Positions 8,606 to 19,205 of a DNA stretch of 64,000 bases are shown piece by piece. A program made the position numbers and the translations under genes. The DNA is from Gordonia paraffinivorans NBRC 108238. GTDB lineage: Bacteria > Actinomycetota > Actinomycetes > Mycobacteriales > Mycobacteriaceae. The notes under the pieces were generated by a model. It was not told where the DNA came from. It saw nothing but the letters and a program-made list of their open reading frames with translations, and did no database searches. Location of the stretch: the NCBI RefSeq assembly GCF_000344155.1, contig NZ_BAOQ01000001.1, positions 62,001 to 126,000 of the forward strand, read 5' to 3'. The stretch's first letter is position 1, and every line of letters begins with the position of its first letter.

Positions 8606-9151
8606 ATGACCCGGCCGGAGTCATGGAGACAGATGCGGTCGCAATGGCACGCGCGGCCCGAGCGGCCCGATGACATCGGGCGGGTGCGCGAGATCAATCT
8701 CGACGCGTTCGACACCTCGGAGGAGGCCGACCTCGTCGATGCGCTGCGTGCGGACCCGGCCTGGATCGACGGGTTGTCGATGGTGGCCGTGCCCGCCGAC
8801 GACACCGCCATCGGCCTTCCGGTCGGATACGCGCTGCTGACCCGATGCCACATCGACGACGTTCCCGCGCTGTGTCTGGCGCCGTGTGCCGTGCTCGGCG
8901 CGCATCAGCGGACGGGTGCCGGGTCGGTCGCGATCACCGCGGTCCTCGAGGCCGCGCGGGCCAAGGGGGAGAGCGCCGTCGTGGTGCTCGGTCACGCCGG
9001 TTACTACCCGAGGTTCGGCTTCGCGCGCGCCGTCGACCACGGGGTGCGGCTGAGTATCGAGGTGCCGGCCGAGTCGCTGATGGTGCTCAGCCTGGACGGG
9101 AGCCCGATCCCGGCGGGGATGGTGAGGTACGCGGAGCCGTTCGGGATCTGA
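8606..9151 (+). CDS. GNAT-family N-acetyltransferase (YhbS/COG3153-like)
   Basis: A 181-aa protein with the GNAT fold. The N-terminus has the RPERPDDIGRVREINLDAF pattern; the acetyl-CoA pyrophosphate loop corresponds to GAHQRTGAGSVAI (near residue 112); GHAGYYPRFGFARA (near residue 142) is the typical beta-5 to alpha-4 segment of the YhbS group. The acceptor substrate is not predictable. The ATG at 8606 is preceded by GGGAGG 7 nt upstream, and upstream in-frame codons encode non-conserved sequence. It is transcribed away from the DUF1023 pair and followed by an 11-bp inverted repeat. Confidence 0.88.
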   Translation: MTRPESWRQMRSQWHARPERPDDIGRVREINLDAFDTSEEADLVDALRADPAWIDGLSMVAVPADDTAIGLPVGYALLTRCHIDDVPALCLAPCAVLGAHQRTGAGSVAITAVLEAARAKGESAVVVLGHAGYYPRFGFARAVDHGVRLSIEVPAESLMVLSLDGSPIPAGMVRYAEPFGI

Positions 9152-9177
9152 GAGGGCAGACGCCGGCCTGAAGATCT

Positions 9178-9212
9178 CGAGCGTGACCGAGCTGTGCATC
9201 TGGTCACGCTCG
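9178..9212 (+). terminator. 11-bp perfect inverted repeat downstream of the GNAT gene
   Basis: Arms 9178-9188 and 9202-9212 are perfectly complementary around a 13-nt loop, 26 bp after the acetyltransferase stop. No U-tract follows, so it is either a GC-type terminator or a protein-binding dyad. Confidence 0.45.
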
Positions 9213-9310
9213 ACCGGTTCCTTTCACGCGAATGGGATCGGCGGTTGGGAAACGAGTCGGCCGAAAGGAAGAACGGGGCGGGGTCGGAGGAACCGACCCG
9301 GCGCACGCGG

Positions 9311-9384
<74 letters not shown>

Positions 9385-9515
9385 TTGCCGACGCGTCGTG
9401 GCGTCGAGCACAAGGAGTCTACGACATCGGTCCGCCCGTCCCGCGGATGTGCCGCACGCCACGGCCGCAGCAGGTCGGCAGCGGTGTGGGCGGGCGCCGG
9501 ACCTACAGTTGAGGA

Positions 9516-11540
9516 ATGACCCGCACGTCGACGTCCGCCCCCGCTGATCAGCAACGCGACGCGATGAACGAGCCGCGCGGCGTCGTCACCGCGATCCTGT
9601 GGGCAGGCGGGTGGCTCGCTGCGGTCATCGCGGTCGCCGTCACCGCGATCTCGGCGGCCACGGCGCTGAAGCTCACCGGCGTTCCCGACCCCGGCCCGAT
9701 CACCACCTACGGACTGCCGATGCTCACCGCGATCGGCGAGTTCGCGGCCGCGATCGCTCTCGGGTCGGCGGTGTTCGCCGCGTTCTTCGTGCCGCCGCAA
9801 ACCGACCACGTGCTCGACGTCGGCGGTTACCGCGCGATCAGGATCGCCGCGACGGCGTCGCTGGTGTGGTCTGTGTGCGCCGTGCTGTTGATGCCCCTGG
9901 CCGCGTCGGAGGTCAGCGGTTCGCCGTTGTCGGAGGCGATCCTGCCGAAGAACCTGATGACGGCCTACGGCCAGGTCGCCGAGGTGCGCACCTGGTTCTG
10001 GACCGCGGTGTTCGCCCTGGTCGCGGCGATGGTCGCGCGGATCATCCTCAAATGGGGCCTGACGACCATCGTCATCGGGTTCGTCGTCCTCAGCCTGATG
10101 CCGTCCGCGCTGGCCGGACACTCGTCGGCCGGCGGCGACCACGACGTCGCCACCAACAGCCTCATCCTGCACATCGTCGGTGCGACGCTGTGGCTCGGCG
10201 GGCTCGCCGCGGTCGTCGTCTACGCGCTCTCGTCGGGGAAGTGGCGGGCGCTGGCGGTTCGGCGCTTCTCGCGTGTCGCGTTCTGGTGCATTCTCGTCGT
10301 CGGGGCGAGCGGGGTGATCAATGCACTGGTCCGCGTGCCCATCGGCGAGCTGTTCGACGACACGTACGGCCGACTCGTCGTGGGCAAGATCGTCGCGCTG
10401 GCCGTCCTCGGCGCGCTCGGCGCATGGCATCGTCGCGTGACCATCGCCCAGCTCGAGTCCGAGGAGCGTCCCTCGCTGTTCGTCCGGTTCGGGCTGGTCG
10501 AACTGATGGTCTTCGCGGCGACGTTCGGTCTCGCGGTCGGTCTGAGCCGGACCCCGCCGCCGCTGATCGACACCTCGGAGATCTCCACGACGAAGAACGC
10601 GATCGGCTACGACCTCGCCGGTCCGCCCACCTTCGTCCGGTTCCTCACCGACTGGCGCTTCGACCTGATCTTCGGCACCGCCGCGATCGTCCTGGCGGTG
10701 GTCTACCTGCGCGGTGTCATCCGGCTACGGCGGCGCGGCGACGACTGGCCGGTCGGCCGCACCTTCGCCTTCCTGCTCGGATGCCTGCTGCTGCTCCTGG
10801 CCACGTCGTCGGGCCTGGGACGCTACGCGCCGGCGATGTTCAGCGTGCACATGATCTCGCACATGCTGATGTCGATGATGATCCCGGTGCTGCTGATCCT
10901 CGGCGGCCCGGTGACCCTCGCCCTGCGTGCCCTGCCGCCCGCGGGTCGCGGGAACCCGCCGGGTCCGCGCGAGTGGATTCAGACCGGGGTGCATTCGGGG
11001 TACTCGAAGTTCATCACCCATCCGCTGTTCGCGTCGGTGATGTTCGTCGGCAGCTTCTACATCCTCTACCTCGGCGGTGTCTACGAGGCGGTTGTGCAAT
11101 ACCACGCCGCGCACCTGCTGATGAACCTGCACTTCTTGCTGAGCGGCTACCTGTTCTACTGGCTCGTCATCGGCATCGACCCCGCGCCGCGCAACGTGGC
11201 GCCGCCGGCGAAACTCGGAATCGTGCTGGGGTCGTTGCCGTTTCACGCCTTCTTCGGCATTGCCCTGATGATGACCTCTGCGGTGATCGCCGAGTCCTAC
11301 TACCGCGGACTCCAACTGCCGTGGAACTACGACCTGTTCGCCGACCAGCGCGTCGGCGGCGGAATCGCCTGGGCCGCGGGCGAGATCCCGCTGGTGGTCA
11401 TCATGCTGGCGCTGCTGGTGCAGTGGCAGAAGAGCGACACCCGTCAGGCGCGCCGCTACGACCGCAACGCCGAGCGCGACCACGACTCGGAGCTGGAAAG
11501 CTACAACGACATGCTGCGCGAGCTCAACAAGCGCAGCTGA
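9516..11540 (+). CDS. CopD/CtaG-type integral membrane protein (copper resistance / cytochrome oxidase assembly)
   Basis: A 674-aa protein with at least 14 hydrophobic helices in two modules. The N-terminal half (about 30-350) resembles CopD-type copper transporters and ends in the LILHIVGATLWLGGLAAVVVY segment. The C-terminal half (about 370-640) resembles caa3-type CtaG, with conserved His/Met-rich helices such as SVHMISHMLMSMMIP and YHAAHLLMNLHF that could coordinate copper. The architecture is that of the mycobacterial Rv0102-type protein. The probable role is copper delivery for cytochrome oxidase or copper homeostasis (family inference). The start has TACAGT 6 nt upstream (leaderless-type -10) and also GAGGA. 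Confidence 0.85.
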   Translation: MTRTSTSAPADQQRDAMNEPRGVVTAILWAGGWLAAVIAVAVTAISAATALKLTGVPDPGPITTYGLPMLTAIGEFAAAIALGSAVFAAFFVPPQTDHVLDVGGYRAIRIAATASLVWSVCAVLLMPLAASEVSGSPLSEAILPKNLMTAYGQVAEVRTWFWTAVFALVAAMVARIILKWGLTTIVIGFVVLSLMPSALAGHSSAGGDHDVATNSLILHIVGATLWLGGLAAVVVYALSSGKWRALAVRRFSRVAFWCILVVGASGVINALVRVPIGELFDDTYGRLVVGKIVALAVLGALGAWHRRVTIAQLESEERPSLFVRFGLVELMVFAATFGLAVGLSRTPPPLIDTSEISTTKNAIGYDLAGPPTFVRFLTDWRFDLIFGTAAIVLAVVYLRGVIRLRRRGDDWPVGRTFAFLLGCLLLLLATSSGLGRYAPAMFSVHMISHMLMSMMIPVLLILGGPVTLALRALPPAGRGNPPGPREWIQTGVHSGYSKFITHPLFASVMFVGSFYILYLGGVYEAVVQYHAAHLLMNLHFLLSGYLFYWLVIGIDPAPRNVAPPAKLGIVLGSLPFHAFFGIALMMTSAVIAESYYRGLQLPWNYDLFADQRVGGGIAWAAGEIPLVVIMLALLVQWQKSDTRQARRYDRNAERDHDSELESYNDMLRELNKRS

Positions 11541-11740
11541 ACCCCGCCGGGCTCAGGCCGGGCAGGACCTTTCGCATCCGCATGGCGCGAGCTCGGGAAC
11601 GGATGTCTCGATCCGCCCGCAGATCTGTGGGTAACGGCCCGGAGTTCTCCACATCCCGATCACGACGCCGGTTGTACCGCGCGACGGGGGTGATGCTGAT
11701 GCGGCCACACCACCTCGTGGCCGACCAGGAGGAGACGAGT

Positions 11741-12229
11741 ATGTACGAGACCTTCACCACCGTCATCGGGACCGTCGTGTCCGAGCCGCGCCGCCGCCAG
11801 ACCACCACCGGGGAGGACGTGATCTCCTTTCGCGTGGCGTCCAATTCACGGCGCATCGACAAGCGCACCGGGGAGTGGGTCGACGGCCCGAAGCTCTACC
11901 TGACGATCAGCTGCTGGCGCCGGCTTCTCGCCGGTGTCGGGCTCGCCGTGGCCAAGGGGCGTCCGATCATCGCGCACGGTCAGATCAAGACCAACGAGTA
12001 CCCGATGCCCGACGGGTCGCGCCGGTCCGACCTGGAGATGACCGCGATCTCGGTGGGGCTGGACCTGAGCCGGTGCATCGTCACCTATCGCGGGACACCC
12101 CGGTCCGAGGTGCTGAAGTCCGAACTGCCGAAGGCCGAGGGACTGAGGTCCGGGTCGCGGGCAGCCGAGCGTCGTCTCGAGGAACGTCCGGCGGCGGAGC
12201 ACACCGCCGACACCCCCTCCGCGGCCTGA
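11741..12229 (+). CDS. Single-stranded DNA-binding protein, second SSB type (SsbB-like)
   Basis: A 162-aa protein with an OB-fold (residues 1-115): TVIGTVVSEPRRRQT, the VISFRVASNSRR strand, the LTISCWRR core and KGRPIIAHGQI. The C-terminal tail is short and lacks the acidic DDDIPF-type tip of replicative SSB, so it is a paralogue, as with Rv2478c at the same place in M. tuberculosis. A likely role in stress or recombination is inferred. The ATG is preceded by AGGAGG with 8-nt spacing. It lies upstream of ettA, separated by 411 bp. Confidence 0.9.
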   Translation: MYETFTTVIGTVVSEPRRRQTTTGEDVISFRVASNSRRIDKRTGEWVDGPKLYLTISCWRRLLAGVGLAVAKGRPIIAHGQIKTNEYPMPDGSRRSDLEMTAISVGLDLSRCIVTYRGTPRSEVLKSELPKAEGLRSGSRAAERRLEERPAAEHTADTPSAA

Positions 12230-12550
12230 ACAGTTCCTTCGGTCCGGCTGCGCCCGTTGCCTGTGGTTGCGGCCGTCGGCGCCGCGCGTCGACGCGATCG
12301 CGGACGTGATGCCGGGCAGCGCATGGTCCGGGCGATGCGCTGCGCCCGGGAATTTCCCGCCACCGGTCGCCGTTGGGTTGTGCGAATCACACGTGGCGGG
12401 CGTCCCGGGGGCCGCGAGCAGGCGAACATCGACGTCGCACGCCCCGCACCGGGCTGCCGCGGCAGGCGACGGGACGCGCTCCGACGTGCTGATCGGGTGC
12501 CTGCACGAGGCGTCCGGTCACCGGGCGACCGACCCGACTGCGGACACCAC

Positions 12551-12556
12551 TAGGCT
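12551..12556 (+). promoter_or_regulatory. -10 element TAGGCT of the ettA transcript
   Basis: TAGGCT matches TANNNT and ends 7 nt before an ATG, the spacing expected when transcription starts on the A of the start codon. No extended -35 is evident. Confidence 0.55.
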
Positions 12557-12563
12557 GGAGTCC

Positions 12564-12605
12564 ATGTATGCGCGCCGGCCGAGCGCGCAGTCGAGCATCT
12601 GCTGA
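12564..12605 (+). CDS. 13-codon leaderless uORF upstream of ettA
   Basis: ATG placed 7 nt after TAGGCT opens a short frame encoding MYARRPSAQSSIC and ending TGA, 35 nt before the ettA GTG. There is no Shine-Dalgarno, as expected for leaderless translation. The peptide ends in Cys. It may couple or attenuate translation of the throttle factor EttA. The prediction rests on position alone. Confidence 0.45.
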   Translation: MYARRPSAQSSIC

Positions 12606-12640
12606 CATCCACCGGCATCGCAGGACCGAAGGAGTTTTTC

Positions 12641-14314
<1,674 letters not shown>

Positions 14315-14353
14315 TGCCCACCCCGTCCGGCACGGGTGACTAGCATCGGCGAT

Positions 14354-17300
14354 GTGACGTCACTCGTGCCGGACGCGGTGAAGCACTACTTCAGGTCCCG
14401 GGCCGAAGGCTCGGCGATCGAGAGCGCTGCCGGGCAGGTGGTGCGTCACCTCCCGACGGCGGGACGCCGCGGTCCCGGGGAGATCATCGTCGACGTGACC
14501 GTCGGCGAGTCCGACTCGGTCGAGATCGTCGTCGTCAACGACGACATGCCGATGATGGTCGAGGCGGTCCTGGCGATCGTCGAGGCCCACGATCTCTCGG
14601 TCGAGCGGATGGACCACCCGGTGATGCCGGTCCGCCGGGACGCCGACGGGCAGATCGAGACCGTCGACGATGTGGACGGCGCGGTCTGGGAGTCCTGGAT
14701 CTTCGTCGGCACCCATGCAGGTCTGCACGGGGTCGACCCGCAGCGGCTGCGGGCCGATCTCGTCGACGTCGTAGCCCGCGTCGCCGATGTCGATCGGGAC
14801 ACCTCACGCATGAAGGCCCGCATGACGACGGCCGCCACCGAGATGTCTGTCGCCCCGATGCGGGAGTCGACCGGCATCCGCAACACCGACCGGTACGAGT
14901 ACGGCAAACTTCTCGAATGGTTCGCGGGCAACCACTTCCACCTGTTCGCCTACACCCGCGTGGGACCGGACGGACCCGCGGACGCCGACGAACGACTCGG
15001 GGTCTGGCGTTCGGACGCGGTCAACCGCGACTTCCCGCCGATCACGGCTCCGCCGCTACTGCCGCGGGCCGGCCGGGTGTTCCTGGTCACCGGCATCCAG
15101 AGATCGAACTTCCCTGTCCTGCTGCAGATCCCGACGTTCGACAGTCACGGCAACTACGACGGCGAGCATCGCTTCCTCGGCACCCTGACCTCCGCGGGAC
15201 TGCACCAGACCGTGCTCGACGTCCCGGTGCTGCGCACCAGGGTGCACGACGTGCTCGTCCGCTCCGGGGTCGAGGAGGGCTCCTACGTCGGGCAGTCGAT
15301 GATCGAGCTCCTGCAGACCTATCCGCTGGTCGAGATGTTCGCCACCTCCACCGACGAACTCGCCCGGCGCATCCGCGAGATGCTCGACGCGGTGTCCACC
15401 CGTTCACTGCGCCTGTTCGTGCGCACGACCGTCGACAACCGCTCGGCGATCGCCCTGATCTACCTTCCCCGGGACCGCTACAACACGCAGACGCGCCTCG
15501 CCCTGCAGCGGGTGCTGCGCGAAGAGCTGAACGGAACCGCGGTCGAGTACACCGCACGGATCAGCGAGACGCCGCTCGCGCTGCTGCAGGTCATGGTCTG
15601 CGTCGATCCCGAATCCGCCGAGCGGCTCGGTTCTCTCGAAACGGGGTCGCCGGGGCACGCCCGGCTGCAGGCGAAGCTCGCCGCCGCGATCCGCAGCTGG
15701 GACGAACGGGTCCGCGAGATCGTCACCGGCATCGAGGACCTGCCGCGACGGGTGGCCGGGGGACCGGACCTCATCCTGCGACAGCTGTCCTCGTTGTCGG
15801 CCGACTACAAGGAGCTCCGCGGGCCGCGGCAGGCGGTGGACGACCTGATCCGGGTCGTCGCCCTCGAACCCGGCGACATCGACGTGACCCTCGAGGAGGT
15901 CGACACCGGCGACGTCGAGCCGGCCGAACGATCGCGATGGCGATTCACGCTCTATCTGTGCGGGGAGTCCGCGACCCTCACCGATGTGCTGCCGGTGTTG
16001 CACAGTCTCGGTCTCGAGGTCCTCGACGAACATCCCTACGACATCCACCGAGCAGACGGAACACCGTGCTGGGCATATGAATTCGGGGTTCAGCTCGCCG
16101 AGGGGATGTCGGTCGACGCCGACCATTCCGATGACCTCGACGAGCGGTTCACCATGGCGTTCCGACAGATCTGGGCCGGCGCCGCCGAGGTCGACGCCTA
16201 CAACGAACTGATCATCCGCTGCGGTCTGGACTGGCGGTCGGCGGCCATGCTGCGGGCCTACGGCCAGTACCTCAGGCAGTGCGGATTCTCCTACAGCACA
16301 AGTCATGTCGCGACCGTGCTCGGACAGCACCGGTCGATCGCGCGCGGACTCGTGGAGCTCTTCGTCGCCTCCTTCGACCCCGCATCGGCCGACGAGGAAC
16401 GGCGCACGCGGGCCCGAGAGCACCTCCACGCCGACATCGGGGCCGTGCTCAACCTCGACGCCGACCGCATCGTGTCGGCGTTCGCCGCGGTCATCGAGGC
16501 CACCTCCCGCACCAACTACTTCGTCACCGACGACACGACCGGGGACTTCCGTCCGGTCATGTCGTTCAAGCTGCGTCCCCGCGAGATCCCGCAGACGCCC
16601 CAACCGCGCCCGCTGCACGAGATCTTCGTCTACTCGCCGCGAGTCGAGGGCGTGCACCTGCGTTTCGGCGCGGTGGCCCGCGGAGGTCTGCGCTGGTCGG
16701 ACCGCAGGGAGGACTTCCGCACCGAGGTCCTCGGCCTGGTCAAGGCGCAGGCCGTCAAGAACGCGGTCATCGTGCCGCTCGGCGCCAAGGGCGGATTCGT
16801 CGTCAAACGACCGCCGGCGGCCACCGGCGACCCGGCGAGAGACCGCGACGCCCAGCGGACCGAGGGCATCGCCTGCTACCGCCAGTTCATCGCCGGGCTC
16901 CTCGACATCACCGACAACATCGACCGCGCGACCGGCGAGGTCGTCGGCGCCCGCGGCGTCGTGCGTCGAGACGCCGACGACACCTACCTGGTGGTCGCGG
17001 CCGACAAGGGCACCGCGTCGTTCTCCGACATCGCCAACGAGGTGGCGATGTCCTACGGATTCTGGCTGGGCGACGCCTTCGCCTCCGGCGGTTCGGCGGG
17101 CTACGACCACAAGGCGATGGGCATCACCGCGCGCGGCGCCTGGGAGTCGGTGAAACGGCACTTCCGCGAGATGGGCGTCGACACCCAGTCGCAGGACTTC
17201 ACCGTCGTCGGCATCGGCGACATGAGCGGCGACGTCTTCGGAAACGGGATGCTGCTCAGCGAGCACATCCGACTCGTCGCGGCCTTCGACCACCGGCACA

Positions 17301-19099
17301 TCTTCGTCGACCCGGAACCCGACGCGGCACGCTCCTACGCCGAGCGGCGGCGGCTGTTCGAGTTGCCGCGGTCGTCGTGGGCCGACTACGACGCCGAGCT
17401 CATCAGCCCGGGCGGCGGGGTGTGGTCGCGGGAACGCAAATCGATCCCGATCAGCCCGCAGATGGCCGCCGCGCTCGGCATCGAGGACGGGGTCGACGAG
17501 ATGTCGCCGCCGGAACTGATCCGCGCCATCCTCCTCGCGCCGGTGGACCTGTTGTGGAACGGGGGCATCGGCACGTACGTGAAGGCGTCGACCGAGTCGA
17601 ACGCCGAGGTGGGCGACAAGTCGAACGACGCGATCCGCGTCGACGGAAACCAGGTGCGGGCCAAGGTGATCGGCGAGGGCGGCAACCTCGGCGTCACCGA
17701 GCGCGGGCGGATCGAGTTCGACCTCGCGGGCGGCCGGATCAACACCGACGCCCTCGACAACTCGGCGGGCGTCGACTGCTCCGACCACGAGGTCAACATC
17801 AAGATCGTGCTCGACTCGGCGGTCTCCACCGGCGAGCTCGCGCCCGAGGAACGCGACCCCCTGCTGGAGTCGATGACCGACGAGGTCGCCGATCTCGTTC
17901 TCGCGGACAACATCTCCCAGAACTCCGAGCTGGGTTTCTGCCGCGCCTTCGAGCTCGACCGCGTGGAGGTGCACGCCAGCATGCTGCAGTTCCTCTCCCG
18001 CGAACGCGGCGTCGACCTGAGACTCGAGGCGCTGCCGACGCCGCGGGAGCTGCGCAAGCGGGTCGCCTCGGACCTGCACCGCGGCCTCACCTCGCCCGAG
18101 TTCGCGACCCTGATGGCGCATGTGAAGCTGCAGGCGAAAGCGGACCTGCTCGACTCCGACCTGCCCGACAACGACGTCTTCGCGCCGCGGGTCGCCGGGT
18201 ACTTCCCGCAGGCGTTGCGCGAGCGGTTCGCCGACGCCATCGCCGGACACCGGCTGCGGCGCGAGATCGTGGCGACCTCCCTGGTCAACGAGGTCGTCGA
18301 CCGGGCGGGTGTCACCCATCTGTTCCGGTTGGGCGAAGGGAGCGGCTGCACGACCGAGGAGGGCGTGCGCGCCTACGTGGTGGCCGCCGAGATCTTCGGC
18401 ACCACCGAGCTCTTCGAGAGAATCCGGCACGCGCCGGCGCCGGTGGCGGTCGTCGACGAGATGATGCTCTACGCGCGTCGGCTGCTCTTCCGGGTGTCGA
18501 GGTGGTTGCTGGCCTTCCGCCCGCAGCCGCTCGCGCTGGCCGCCGAGATCACGCGCTACGCCGAGCGGGTCCGGCACCTGAGCAGCGTCGCCGAGCAGTG
18601 GTACGGGGAGAGTTCGCGGCGCGACGTCGCCGACCGGGCCGAGGGATACATCGAGAAGGGCGTGCCGCACGACCTCGCGCACGACGTCGCCGGGAGCCTG
18701 CACCGATTCTGCCTGCTCGACATCATCGACGCCTCCGACATCGCCGAACGCGACCCCGAGGAGGTCGGGGAACTGTACTTCGCGGTGATGGAGCACTTCG
18801 GCCTCGAGGAGCTGCTCACCGCGGTGTCCGAACTCGAGTACGGCGACCGCTGGCACGCACTGGCCCGGCTCGCGTTGCGCGACGACATGCACGGTGCGCT
18901 GCGGGCGCTGACGCTCAAGATCCTCGAGGTCAGCGAACCCGACGAGCCGACCGGGGACAAGATCGCGGAGTGGGAGGCCTCGCAGGCCAGTCGGCTCAGC
19001 CGTGTGCGGGGCGTGCTGCAGGAGATCGAGGAGACCGGCACACTCGACCTCGCCACGCTCTCCGTGGCGGCGCGCCAGCTGCGCAGCGTGATCCGCTGA
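14354..19099 (+). CDS. gdh: Large NAD-dependent glutamate dehydrogenase (GDH-180 class)
   Basis: About 1581 aa, the length of the actinobacterial/proteobacterial large NAD-GDH. The N-terminal 650 residues hold the regulatory ACT-like region. The catalytic core begins near residue 730, with RGGLRWSDRREDFRTEVLGLVKAQ, then KNAVIVPLGAKGGFVVKR carrying the substrate/catalytic lysines. The NAD-binding motif is VVGIGDMSGDVFGNGMLL (near 950). It interconverts glutamate and 2-oxoglutarate and is mainly catabolic. I prefer the GTG at 14354 because TAGCAT ends exactly 7 nt before it, a leaderless arrangement; an in-frame GTG at 14336 lies upstream of that -10. It matches Rv2476c in position. Confidence 0.94.
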   Translation: MTSLVPDAVKHYFRSRAEGSAIESAAGQVVRHLPTAGRRGPGEIIVDVTVGESDSVEIVVVNDDMPMMVEAVLAIVEAHDLSVERMDHPVMPVRRDADGQIETVDDVDGAVWESWIFVGTHAGLHGVDPQRLRADLVDVVARVADVDRDTSRMKARMTTAATEMSVAPMRESTGIRNTDRYEYGKLLEWFAGNHFHLFAYTRVGPDGPADADERLGVWRSDAVNRDFPPITAPPLLPRAGRVFLVTGIQRSNFPVLLQIPTFDSHGNYDGEHRFLGTLTSAGLHQTVLDVPVLRTRVHDVLVRSGVEEGSYVGQSMIELLQTYPLVEMFATSTDELARRIREMLDAVSTRSLRLFVRTTVDNRSAIALIYLPRDRYNTQTRLALQRVLREELNGTAVEYTARISETPLALLQVMVCVDPESAERLGSLETGSPGHARLQAKLAAAIRSWDERVREIVTGIEDLPRRVAGGPDLILRQLSSLSADYKELRGPRQAVDDLIRVVALEPGDIDVTLEEVDTGDVEPAERSRWRFTLYLCGESATLTDVLPVLHSLGLEVLDEHPYDIHRADGTPCWAYEFGVQLAEGMSVDADHSDDLDERFTMAFRQIWAGAAEVDAYNELIIRCGLDWRSAAMLRAYGQYLRQCGFSYSTSHVATVLGQHRSIARGLVELFVASFDPASADEERRTRAREHLHADIGAVLNLDADRIVSAFAAVIEATSRTNYFVTDDTTGDFRPVMSFKLRPREIPQTPQPRPLHEIFVYSPRVEGVHLRFGAVARGGLRWSDRREDFRTEVLGLVKAQAVKNAVIVPLGAKGGFVVKRPPAATGDPARDRDAQRTEGIACYRQFIAGLLDITDNIDRATGEVVGARGVVRRDADDTYLVVAADKGTASFSDIANEVAMSYGFWLGDAFASGGSAGYDHKAMGITARGAWESVKRHFREMGVDTQSQDFTVVGIGDMSGDVFGNGMLLSEHIRLVAAFDHRHIFVDPEPDAARSYAERRRLFELPRSSWADYDAELISPGGGVWSRERKSIPISPQMAAALGIEDGVDEMSPPELIRAILLAPVDLLWNGGIGTYVKASTESNAEVGDKSNDAIRVDGNQVRAKVIGEGGNLGVTERGRIEFDLAGGRINTDALDNSAGVDCSDHEVNIKIVLDSAVSTGELAPEERDPLLESMTDEVADLVLADNISQNSELGFCRAFELDRVEVHASMLQFLSRERGVDLRLEALPTPRELRKRVASDLHRGLTSPEFATLMAHVKLQAKADLLDSDLPDNDVFAPRVAGYFPQALRERFADAIAGHRLRREIVATSLVNEVVDRAGVTHLFRLGEGSGCTTEEGVRAYVVAAEIFGTTELFERIRHAPAPVAVVDEMMLYARRLLFRVSRWLLAFRPQPLALAAEITRYAERVRHLSSVAEQWYGESSRRDVADRAEGYIEKGVPHDLAHDVAGSLHRFCLLDIIDASDIAERDPEEVGELYFAVMEHFGLEELLTAVSELEYGDRWHALARLALRDDMHGALRALTLKILEVSEPDEPTGDKIAEWEASQASRLSRVRGVLQEIEETGTLDLATLSVAARQLRSVIR

Positions 19100-19205
19100 C
19101 GCCGGAGCCGTCTCGGTTGTCGTCCGGTATCCCGGGGCGCCGGATGCATGTCGCCGCATGGGCGAATCGACCATGCGCACGGCCCCGGCGTCCTAGCCTG
19201 GACCC

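Larger units (their letters stand above)
12230..12640 (+). other. 411-bp intergenic region / ettA leader
   Basis: Overlapping frames here show no recognisable protein. The only supported elements are the leaderless-type -10 at 12551, the 13-codon uORF that follows it, and the ettA Shine-Dalgarno AAGGAG near 12628. Confidence 0.5.

Noticed and set aside
12257-12553. Short plus-strand frame between ssb and ettA
   Set aside because: Arg/Ala-rich with no start signal or similarity; overlapping frames on both strands look alike.
15404-19180. 1258-aa minus-strand frame opposite gdh
   Set aside because: Mirror of the GDH codons with no recognisable domains; GDH motifs are intact on the plus strand.
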